Of a DNA stretch of 47,830 nt, positions 41,529 through 47,830 are shown piece by piece. The position numbers and the translations under genes were made by a program. The DNA comes from GCA-003244245 sp036521655 (GTDB lineage: Bacteria > Actinomycetota > Actinomycetes > Mycobacteriales > Pseudonocardiaceae). The stretch spans positions 1-47,830 of the forward strand of contig DATDHI010000177.1 of NCBI GenBank assembly GCA_036521655.1, in the 5' to 3' direction. Every line of letters starts with the position of its first letter. Position 1 is the stretch's first letter. The notes under the pieces are model-generated. The model was not told the origin of the DNA. It saw only the letters and a program-made list of their open reading frames with translations, and searched no databases.

Positions 41529-41562
41529 CGCGGCCCCGCATCGGTACCGGTGCGGGGCCGCG
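41529..41562 (+). terminator. Strong GC-rich hairpin after csp
   Basis: A 12-bp perfect stem (41529-41540 CGCGGCCCCGCA with 41551-41562) and a 10-base loop that is itself a palindrome (GGTACC). It lies 8 bases after the csp stop. No U-run follows, as is usual in high-GC actinobacteria. Confidence 0.8.
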
Positions 41563-41591
41563 TCGCGCGTCAAACGGTCGGTGTCCGCAGC

Positions 41592-41597
41592 TAGTCT
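41592..41597 (+). promoter_or_regulatory. -10 box before ligA leader ORF
   Basis: TAGTCT fits TAnnnT and ends 6 bases before the GTG at 41604, the geometry of a leaderless actinobacterial transcript. No clear -35 is seen. Confidence 0.45.
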
Positions 41598-41603
41598 CGC
41601 GGC

Positions 41604-41642
41604 GTGACCACCGAGACCTGCTTGCAGGGTCGAGCATCATGA
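41604..41642 (+). CDS. 12-codon leader ORF overlapping the ligA start
   Basis: GTG 41604 opens VTTETCLQGRAS and stops at TGA 41640-41642, which overlaps the ligA ATG (41639) as ATGA. With TAGTCT just upstream it could be a leaderless peptide whose translation delivers ribosomes to ligA; ligA itself has only a weak ribosome site. The reading is short, so chance is possible. Confidence 0.4.
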   Translation: MTTETCLQGRAS

Positions 41643-43726
41643 CAGCTACCGCCGCCGAGCCGCCGGTCGAGGCCCGAGCTGAGCACGGCGAACTCGCCGA
41701 GACCGTACGCGGGCACCAGTTCCGCTACTACGTGCTGGACGCTCCCACGGTGTCCGACGCCGAGTTCGACCAGCTCCTGGGCCGGCTGCAGGAGCTGGAG
41801 CAGCGCTGGCCGGTGCTGGTCACACCGGACTCCCCGACACAGCTGGTCGGTGGTGGCTTCAGCACCGAGTTCGCCACCCACAGCCACCTCGAGCGGATGC
41901 TCAGTCTGGACAACGCCTTCGAGATCGACGCGCTGCGGGCCTGGGCCGATCGGGTCGCTCGCGAGGTCGGCACCGACGTGCGCTATCTGGCCGAGCTGAA
42001 GATCGATGGGCTGGCCGTGAACCTGCTGTATGAGAACGGGCGCCTGGTCCGCGGCCTGACCCGGGGCGATGGCCGAAGCGGCGAGGACGTCACGCTCAAC
42101 CTGCGGACCTTGAAAGACATCCCGGACCGGCTGCACGAGTCCGCCCGGTACCCCGTGCCCGAGCTGCTGGAGGTGCGCGGGGAGGTGTTCTTCCGGCTTG
42201 CCGACTTCGCCGAGCTCAACGCCCGGCTCGTGGAGGCGGGCAAGCCGGCGTTTGCCAACCCCCGCAACTCTGCGGCGGGCTCGCTGCGGCAGAAGGACCC
42301 GCGGGTGACCGCGACCCGCCCGCTGCGGCTGCTCTGCCACGGGATGGGTCGCAGGCGCGGGTTCGAGCCGGCCCGGCAGTCAGAGTCTTACCAGGCGCTG
42401 GCGGCGTGGGGGCTGCCGGTCTCCGGGCACACCCGGCTGCTGTCCACCATCGAGGAGCTGATCGAGCACATCACCCACTGGGGCGAGCACCGTCATGACG
42501 TGGAGCATGACATCGACGGCGTGGTGGTGAAGATCGACGAGCTGGCGGCGCAGCGCAGGCTGGGCTCGACGTCCCGGGCGCCGCGCTGGGCGATCGCCTT
42601 CAAGTACCCGCCCGAGGAGGCCACCACCACGCTGCTGGACATCAGGGTCAACGTCGGGCGCACCGGGCGGGTCACCCCGTTCGCGTTCATGGAGCCGGTG
42701 ACCGTCGCGGGCTCCACGGTATCGCTGGCGACGCTGCACAACGCCGACGAAGTGCGCCGCAAGGGGGTGCTGATCGGGGACACCGTGACGATCCGCAAGG
42801 CCGGCGACGTGATCCCGGAAGTGCTCGGCCCGGTGGTGGACCTGCGCACCGGCGATGAGCGCGAGTTCGTGATGCCGGCGTATTGCCCGGAATGCGGTAC
42901 GCAGCTGCGCCACGAGCGGGAGGGCGACGTCGACATCCGGTGCCCGAATGCCCGGTCCTGCCCCGCCCAGCTCCGGGAGCGGATCTTCCACGTGGCCGGG
43001 CGGGGGGCCTTCGACATCGAGATGCTCGGCTACGAGGCCGCGGTGGCGCTGCTGGCCGCGGGTGTGGTGCACGACGAGGGGGACCTGTTCACCCTCGACG
43101 AGTCGAAACTGCTGCAGGTGGAGCTGTTCCGCACCAAAGCCGGTGAGTTGTCGGCCAATGGGCGCAAGCTTCTGTCCAACCTGGAAGCCGTGAAGGATCG
43201 TCCACTGTGGCGGGTGCTGGTGGCGCTGTCGATCCGGCACGTCGGGCCCACCGCCGCGCAGGCACTGGCCCGCGAGTTCCGTGCCCTGCACGCCATCGAG
43301 GCAGCCGACGAGCAGGCGCTGGCCGCCGTGGACGGCGTGGGCCCGACCATCGCGGCGGCCATGCACGAGTGGTTCGCGGTCGACTGGCATCGCGAGGTGG
43401 TGGACAACTGGCGCGCCGCCGGGGTACGGATGTCTGAGCCGGTCGACGAGTCGATCCCGCGCCACCTCGAGGGCCTGTCCATTGTGGTCACTGGCTCACT
43501 GGAGGGGTTCTCGCGGGACGAGGCTGCAGAAGCTATCGCCGAGCGAGGGGGCCGCGCCGCCGGGTCAGTGTCGAAGAAGACCGCGTTCGTGGTCTTCGGG
43601 GAGTCGCCTGGCTCCAAGTACGACAAGGCGGTGGCACTCAAGGTGCCAGTGCTCGACGAGAACGGGTTCCGCGTACTACTGGCCGACGGACCCGACGCCG
43701 CCCGCGCCGTCGCCGCCGGACACTAG
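41639..43726 (+). CDS. ligA: NAD+-dependent DNA ligase
   Basis: 695 residues. Ia domain (FRYYVLDAPTVSDAEFD), adenylation domain with catalytic Lys121 in LAELKIDGLAVNL, OB fold (GRTGRVTPFAFMEPVTV), four-Cys zinc finger (CPECGTQLRH...CPNARSCPAQ, about 417-442), helix-hairpin-helix domain and a C-terminal BRCT domain (HLEGLSIVVTGSLEGFSRDE). It seals nicks in replication and repair. ATG 41639 is the first start before the conserved N-terminus. Repeat copy 3 lies just after the stop. Confidence 0.96.
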   Translation: MTATAAEPPVEARAEHGELAETVRGHQFRYYVLDAPTVSDAEFDQLLGRLQELEQRWPVLVTPDSPTQLVGGGFSTEFATHSHLERMLSLDNAFEIDALRAWADRVAREVGTDVRYLAELKIDGLAVNLLYENGRLVRGLTRGDGRSGEDVTLNLRTLKDIPDRLHESARYPVPELLEVRGEVFFRLADFAELNARLVEAGKPAFANPRNSAAGSLRQKDPRVTATRPLRLLCHGMGRRRGFEPARQSESYQALAAWGLPVSGHTRLLSTIEELIEHITHWGEHRHDVEHDIDGVVVKIDELAAQRRLGSTSRAPRWAIAFKYPPEEATTTLLDIRVNVGRTGRVTPFAFMEPVTVAGSTVSLATLHNADEVRRKGVLIGDTVTIRKAGDVIPEVLGPVVDLRTGDEREFVMPAYCPECGTQLRHEREGDVDIRCPNARSCPAQLRERIFHVAGRGAFDIEMLGYEAAVALLAAGVVHDEGDLFTLDESKLLQVELFRTKAGELSANGRKLLSNLEAVKDRPLWRVLVALSIRHVGPTAAQALAREFRALHAIEAADEQALAAVDGVGPTIAAAMHEWFAVDWHREVVDNWRAAGVRMSEPVDESIPRHLEGLSIVVTGSLEGFSRDEAAEAIAERGGRAAGSVSKKTAFVVFGESPGSKYDKAVALKVPVLDENGFRVLLADGPDAARAVAAGH

Positions 43727-43730
43727 CTAC

Positions 43731-43794
43731 CCGCATCGCGCGGGCTCAGCGGGGTAATTGGGGTGCCGGTCACCCGTTAAGCCCGCTGAATGCG
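43731..43794. repeat. Dispersed palindromic element, copy 3 (degenerate)
   Basis: The left arm 43731-43754 carries the variant CCGCATCGCGCGGGCTCAG. The right arm ends GCCCGCTGAATGCG (43781-43794). The middle has diverged (TAATTGGGGTGCCGG). It lies between ligA and a GNAT gene in the same direction. Confidence 0.75.
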
Positions 43795-43839
43795 TACGGC
43801 TACCTCGTTGGCTCGCGGGTGCTGTGGTATCACCGAAGG

Positions 43840-44361
43840 GTGAGGGATGGGCTGACTGTGCGCGCTGCCCGTCCCGATGAGCTCGACCAGGTGGGTCGGC
43901 TCACGCTTGAGGCGTACGTCGCTGACGGACACGCGAACCCCGCGGATTCCTACGCCTCCGAGCTGGCCGATGCGTCGCGGCGAGCCAGGGACGCCGAGTT
44001 GCTTGTGGCGGTGGACCCGGACGGCATGCTGCTGGGCACGGTCATGGTGTGCAGGCCGGGCAGCCCGTTGGCTGAGGTCTCGCGTCCCGGCGAGCTGGAG
44101 TTCCGGATGCTCGGGGTGATGCCCGAGGCTCGCGGACGGGGAGTCGGGCAGGCGCTGGTGAGCGCTGTGCTCCAGCAGGCGACCGAGATCGGTGCGCACC
44201 GGGTCGTGCTGTGTAGCGGCGAGCAGATGAGCGTCGCGCATCGGCTCTACGCCCGGCTGGGATTCCTTCGGATGCCCGAGCGCGACTGGTCCCCGGTGCC
44301 CGGACTGAGGCTGCTGGCCTTCGGCACGACCACCGCGGGCGTCGCGAGCTGCGGTAGGTAG
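43840..44361 (+). CDS. GNAT-family N-acetyltransferase
   Basis: About 173 residues from GTG 43840; the start is uncertain because no good ribosome site precedes any candidate. The fold pattern is complete: LTVRAARPDELDQVGRLTLE, a beta-4 strand LEFRMLGVMPEARGRGVGQA with the acetyl-CoA Q/RxxGxG/A loop, and a C-terminal SVAHRLYARLGFLRMPER. Substrate unknown. It converges with the ACT-domain gene, leaving 14 bases between their stops. Confidence 0.8.
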   Translation: MRDGLTVRAARPDELDQVGRLTLEAYVADGHANPADSYASELADASRRARDAELLVAVDPDGMLLGTVMVCRPGSPLAEVSRPGELEFRMLGVMPEARGRGVGQALVSAVLQQATEIGAHRVVLCSGEQMSVAHRLYARLGFLRMPERDWSPVPGLRLLAFGTTTAGVASCGR

Positions 44362-44375
44362 GGAGTGGCTCAGCG

Positions 44376-45029
44376 TCAGCGGCGCAGGACCACCGCGACG
44401 ATCCCCGCGAGGTGCTCCAGGCGGGCGACCTCCGCGGCACGGAACGTCGGCCCTCCCGGGCGCCCCACCAGCAGGGCCCGCCTCGGACCGCCCAACGGGC
44501 TCGCCGCCAGCTCGGTGCCCAACTCCCGCCAGGGCAGCGGGACCCATGGATCATCACCGTCCAGGATCGTCGCGCGGCGCAGCGGCCACCACGGCAGGTG
44601 CACCGTCAGGGTCTCCGGCGCCGCGGCGGATCCGGTCACCCGGTGCATCTCATCTCCCTTGGCGGTGAGCACGACCGCCCACCCGGCTCGGATGATCTTG
44701 GATACACCATCTGTGAAGGTCTGCAGGCCATGGCCGGGGTCGGCGGCGACCTCTTCGATCAGCTCCAGCTCGCGGTGGGTGTCCAGCACGCCGGCCCACG
44801 GGCGGACGGCGTCGACCTCGACTCCCTCGACCGACTCCACGGCAGTGATCAGCACGTCAGGCTGCCGGCCGGAGGGGAGTTCCACGACGAGGTCGTCGAT
44901 GGCGAGACCGGATCTCCGCTCGACGACGTCGAGGCTCAGGATGTCGCCGCCCACCTTGCCCAGCGCGGTTGCCACCGCGCCGAGGGCTCCCGGGCGGTCC
45001 GGAAGCTGGATCCGGATCAGAAAGGACAT
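44376..45029 (-). CDS. ACT-domain regulatory protein
   Basis: 217 residues. The N-terminal ACT domain (about 1-75) reads MSFLIRIQLPDRPGALGAVA then LSLDVVERRSGLAIDDLVVE, the small-molecule-binding fold of amino-acid sensors. The remaining ~140 residues (RAGWAVVLTAKGDEMHRVTG, LEHLAGIVAVVLRR) resemble a degenerate GAF-like domain. A homologue between ligA and gatC is usual in mycobacteria as I recall (Rv3013-type). The ligand is unknown. The start at 45029 has AAGAGA upstream. It is divergent from gatC. Confidence 0.8.
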   Translation of the reverse strand: MSFLIRIQLPDRPGALGAVATALGKVGGDILSLDVVERRSGLAIDDLVVELPSGRQPDVLITAVESVEGVEVDAVRPWAGVLDTHRELELIEEVAADPGHGLQTFTDGVSKIIRAGWAVVLTAKGDEMHRVTGSAAAPETLTVHLPWWPLRRATILDGDDPWVPLPWRELGTELAASPLGGPRRALLVGRPGGPTFRAAEVARLEHLAGIVAVVLRR

Positions 45030-45224
45030 CCGCCGCGTCTCTTCATTCCGGGCTAACTCCCATTCGGGTCCGTTAAGGCACGCCTGACCGCCGGTGCCGG
45101 TCCGGGCGGCGATTGTGACAGAGCGGCGCGGACGTCGGGTAGACGAGGCTGCAACCCACCTGCTCGCGGCGGCGCGGCGTGGCCCGGGCGGCCGGCCCAC
45201 AGGGGCGGCCTGCCTACCGCAGCC

Positions 45225-45230
45225 TAGACT
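45225..45230 (+). promoter_or_regulatory. -10 box upstream of gatC
   Basis: TAGACT fits TAnnnT and lies 40 bases before the gatC GTG, within the 240-base divergent region between the ACT gene and gatC. No -35 is evident. Nothing else was recognised in that region. Confidence 0.4.
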
Positions 45231-45269
45231 CGTCGACGCCAACATCCAACGAACGCTCCAGGAGCCTGC

Positions 45270-45566
45270 GTGCCCACCATCTCCCGTGACGAGGTCGCGC
45301 ATCTCGCCAGGCTCGCCCGGCTGGCCGTCACCGAGGAGGAGCTCGATGTGTTCGCCGGCCAACTCGACGTGATCCTGACGTCGGTGGCCCGGGTCGGCGA
45401 GGTGGCCGCGGCGGACATCGAGCCCACCTCGCACGCCGTCGGGCTGACCAACGTGTTCCGCGAGGACGTGCGGCGCCCCGAGCTCACCGCCGAGCAGGCC
45501 CTCTCGGGTGCCTACGCCACTGAGCAAGACCGCTTCCGCGTCCCACGCATCCTGGACGAGTCATGA
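45270..45566 (+). CDS. gatC: Asp/Glu-tRNA amidotransferase subunit C
   Basis: 98 residues from GTG with an AGGAG site. The belt-like subunit is recognised by ISRDEVAHLARLARLAVTEE, then DVILTSVARVGEVAAADIEP and a C-terminal RFRVPRILDES. GatCAB converts misacylated Glu-tRNAGln and Asp-tRNAAsn to Gln-tRNAGln and Asn-tRNAAsn. It precedes gatA but is separated from it by palindromic repeat copy 4, an unusual interruption. Confidence 0.95.
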   Translation: MPTISRDEVAHLARLARLAVTEEELDVFAGQLDVILTSVARVGEVAAADIEPTSHAVGLTNVFREDVRRPELTAEQALSGAYATEQDRFRVPRILDES

Positions 45567-45578
45567 CACCCGCAGTCA

Positions 45579-45644
45579 CCGCATCGCGCGGGCTCAACGG
45601 GGTTATTCGGCTGCCGTTTGCCACGCTCAGCCCGCTGAATGCGG
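45579..45644. repeat. Dispersed palindromic element, copy 4
   Basis: Left arm 45579-45602 (CCGCATCGCGCGGGCTCAAC...) and right arm 45621-45644 (...CAGCCCGCTGAATGCGG). The loop keeps TTATTCGG, as in copy 1. The left-arm CGCG variant is shared with copy 3. It lies between gatC and gatA. Confidence 0.85.
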
Positions 45645-45666
45645 TGGGGCCGGGGGAGGGAGGGCT

Positions 45667-47211
45667 GTGCTGACGCGGCTTGGTGCGGGGGAGTTGGGGC
45701 GGCTGATCCATGCGGGGGAGAGCACGGCGGTGGAGGTGACTACCGCGCATCTGGAGCGGATCGCGGCTGTGGACCCTGCTGTGCACGCGTTCCTGCACCT
45801 GGACGCGGAGGGTGCGCTCGCCGCCGCGGCCGCCGTGGACGAAAGTCTGCGGCGTGGGGATCGGCCGGCCTCCCCGCTGGCCGGTGTGCCGCTGGCGCTC
45901 AAGGACGTGTTCACCACCGCTGACATGCCGACAACCTGCGGTTCCCGGATCCTGCAGGGCTGGCGCCCACCGTATGACGCCACGGTCACCCGCAAGCTGC
46001 GGGAGGCGGGCGTGGTGATCGTGGGCAAGACCAACATGGACGAGTTCGCGATGGGCTCCTCGACGGAGAACTCCGCCTACGGGCCCTCCCACAACCCGTG
46101 GGACCTCGACCGCATCCCGGGAGGCTCCGGCGGTGGATCGGCGGCGGCGGTGGCTGCCTTCGAGACGCCGCTGGCGATCGGCACCGACACCGGCGGCTCA
46201 ATCCGCCAGCCCAGCTCGGTGACCGGCACCGTCGGGGTCAAGCCCACCTACGGCGGCGTCTCGCGCTACGGCCTGGTGGCCTTCTCCTCCAGCCTGGACC
46301 AGGGCGGCCCGGTGGCGCGCACGGTGCTGGACGCGGCACTACTGCACGAGGTGATCGGCGGGTGGGACCCGCTGGATTCCACTTCCATCGAGGCACCGGT
46401 GCCGCCGGTGGTGCAGGCGGCCTGCGCCGGCGCCACCGGCGACCTGACCCGGGTCCGGATCGGGGTGATCAGCCAGTTCCGTGGCGAGGGCTACCAGGCC
46501 GGTGTGCTGCATGCGTTCGAGCTCGCGGTGAGCCGGTTGCGCGACCTGGGCGCTGAGGTCGTCGAGGTGTCCTGCCCGTCGTTCGACTACGCCCTGCCGG
46601 CCTATTACCTCATCGCGCCCAGCGAGTGCTCCTCCAACCTGGCCCGCTTCGACGGGATGCGCTACGGGCTGCGAGTCGGTGACGACGGCACCCGCAGCGC
46701 CGAGGAGGTCATGGCGCTGACCCGCGAGGCCGGGTTCGGGCCCGAGGTCAAGCGCCGCATCATGCTCGGCACGTACGCCCTGTCCGCCGGGTACTACGAC
46801 GCCTTCTACGGCCAGGCACAGAAGGTCCGCACGCTGATCATCCGGGACTTCGCAGCGGCCTTCGAGAAGGTGGACGTGCTGATCTCGCCGACCACCCCGA
46901 CCACCGCATTCCGGCTCGGCGAGCGGGTGGACGACCCGATGGCGATGTACCTGTCGGACCTGTGCACGATCCCGTCCAACCTGGCGGGTAACGCCGCCCT
47001 GTCCGTCCCGGCTGGACTGTCCGATCAGGACGGTCTGCCAGTGGGCCTGCAGGTGATGTCACCGGCGTTGGCCGACGACCGCGGCTACCGGGTGGCCGCG
47101 GCGTACGAGGCGGCCCGGGATGCGGCCGACGGCGGCCCGCTGGCGCAGCGCGTGCCCGATCTAGCCGTGGACCGCGTGGGTCCGGGCAGGGAGAGGGTCG
47201 CGGCCCGATGA
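45667..47211 (+). CDS. gatA: Asp/Glu-tRNA amidotransferase subunit A
   Basis: 514 residues from GTG 45667 (GGGAGGG site). The amidase Ser-cis-Ser-Lys triad is intact at the positions known for GatA: Lys79 (PLALKDVFTT), cis-Ser154 (IPGGSGGGSAAA) and nucleophile Ser178 (GTDTGGSIRQPSS). It releases ammonia from glutamine for GatB. The stop overlaps the gatB ATG (ATGA at 47208). Confidence 0.97.
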   Translation: MLTRLGAGELGRLIHAGESTAVEVTTAHLERIAAVDPAVHAFLHLDAEGALAAAAAVDESLRRGDRPASPLAGVPLALKDVFTTADMPTTCGSRILQGWRPPYDATVTRKLREAGVVIVGKTNMDEFAMGSSTENSAYGPSHNPWDLDRIPGGSGGGSAAAVAAFETPLAIGTDTGGSIRQPSSVTGTVGVKPTYGGVSRYGLVAFSSSLDQGGPVARTVLDAALLHEVIGGWDPLDSTSIEAPVPPVVQAACAGATGDLTRVRIGVISQFRGEGYQAGVLHAFELAVSRLRDLGAEVVEVSCPSFDYALPAYYLIAPSECSSNLARFDGMRYGLRVGDDGTRSAEEVMALTREAGFGPEVKRRIMLGTYALSAGYYDAFYGQAQKVRTLIIRDFAAAFEKVDVLISPTTPTTAFRLGERVDDPMAMYLSDLCTIPSNLAGNAALSVPAGLSDQDGLPVGLQVMSPALADDRGYRVAAAYEAARDAADGGPLAQRVPDLAVDRVGPGRERVAAR

Positions 47212-47830
47212 CTGCGGCGTTGATGGACTTCGACGAGGTGCTGGAGCGTTTCGAGCCGGTGCTCGGGCTTGAGGTGCACGTCGAGCTGTCCACCGCGACG
47301 AAGATGTTCTGCGGCTGCGCCAATGTGTTTGGGGCGCCGCCCAACAGCCACGTCTGCCCGACCTGCCTGGGGCTGCCTGGATCGCTTCCGGTTCTCAATG
47401 GCACGGCGGTGGAGTCGGCCATGCGGATCGGGCTGGCGTTGCACTGCGCGATCGCCGAATGCCGGTTCGCCCGGAAGAACTACTTCTACCCGGACATGCC
47501 GAAGAACTTCCAGACCTCCCAGTACGACGAGCCGATCGCGTCGGACGGTCGGCTGGACGTGCAACTGGACGACGGCTCGACGTTCACCGTCGAGATCGAG
47601 CGTGCGCATATGGAGGAGGACACCGGCAAGTCGCTGCACGTCGGCGGTGCCACCGGCCGGATTCACGGCGCGAGCCACTCCTTGCTGGACTATAACCGCG
47701 CCGGCATCCCGTTGATCGAGATCGTCACCAAGCCGATCACCGGTGCCGGGGCCCGGGCGCCGGAGATCGCCCGGGCCTACGTCACCGCGCTGCGCGATCT
47801 GCTGCGGGCGCTGGGCGTCTCGGATGTGCG
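47208..47830 (+). CDS. gatB: Asp/Glu-tRNA amidotransferase subunit B (5' part)
   Basis: 207 residues are visible and the gene runs off the window. Family hallmarks: FEPVLGLEVHVELSTATKMF, a zinc-site start CGCANVFG...CPTCLGLPG, FYPDMPKNFQTSQYDEPIA and LLDYNRAGIPLIEIVTKP. GatB is the kinase/transamidase subunit that activates Glu-tRNAGln or Asp-tRNAAsn. It is translationally coupled to gatA. Confidence 0.96.
   Translation, partial: MTAALMDFDEVLERFEPVLGLEVHVELSTATKMFCGCANVFGAPPNSHVCPTCLGLPGSLPVLNGTAVESAMRIGLALHCAIAECRFARKNYFYPDMPKNFQTSQYDEPIASDGRLDVQLDDGSTFTVEIERAHMEEDTGKSLHVGGATGRIHGASHSLLDYNRAGIPLIEIVTKPITGAGARAPEIARAYVTALRDLLRALGVSDV

Overview
The window is chromosomal DNA from a high-GC actinobacterium. 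Many genes start with GTG, many neighbours overlap by ATGA, and there are zinc-binding anti-sigma, ECF42/DGPF and Scr1/DUF5753-type genes. The housekeeping order (priA, fmt, rsmB, rpe, rib genes, PH-domain gene; then metE-like, ligA, ACT gene, gatCAB) matches, from memory, blocks seen in mycobacteria and Pseudonocardiaceae. A Pseudonocardiaceae-like host is my guess.

Layout. 1-302 holds an IS66-type transposase tail. 303-2689 holds a peptidase E-like gene and a CYTH/CHAD gene on the minus strand. 2917-3819 is a decayed DUF1579-like / DGPF / ECF42-sigma locus. 3847-8837 is priA-def-fmt-rsmB. 8840-28622 is an accessory island between rsmB and rpe. 28650-32205 is rpe-ribE-ribBA-ribH plus a PH-domain gene (no ribD). 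32196-38958 is accessory: an azoreductase pseudogene, an ABC exporter, a NarL-type two-component system, an FMN reductase and a membrane protein. 38974-47830 is metE-like, GNAT, csp, ligA, GNAT, ACT, gatC, gatA and the start of gatB.

The island carries the main find: a compact indolocarbazole cluster at 13354-22335 in one apparent operon. It encodes a StaO/RebO tryptophan oxidase, a StaD/RebD/VioB chromopyrrolate synthase, a StaC/RebC flavoenzyme, a StaP/RebP P450 and a second unassigned P450. There is no halogenase, glycosyltransferase, sugar gene, transporter or LuxR regulator beside it. Two active-site positions of the flavoenzyme look StaC-like, which predicts a K252c (staurosporine aglycone) core. 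Directly upstream and co-directional lie a secreted DUF1996 protein, a SigL-like ECF sigma factor and its zinc-binding anti-sigma factor. Between anti-sigma gene and cluster is a close match to the SigL promoter (TGAACC-N16-CGTGTT). The working model is that this ECF switch controls indolocarbazole synthesis. Methyltransferase genes on either side could be tailoring enzymes.

The right side of the island (22336-26542) is a gene graveyard: split Scr1-type regulator halves and fragments of a diaminopropionate ammonia-lyase-like enzyme, a SnoaL-like protein and a MarR regulator. An intact methyltransferase, a ROK kinase and a Clp ATPase without an N-domain survive there. The window also holds four copies of a dispersed ~65-bp palindromic element, a 22-bp tandem repeat with a relative forming the ribH tail, two SoxR/MerR-like operators, and several candidate leaderless starts.
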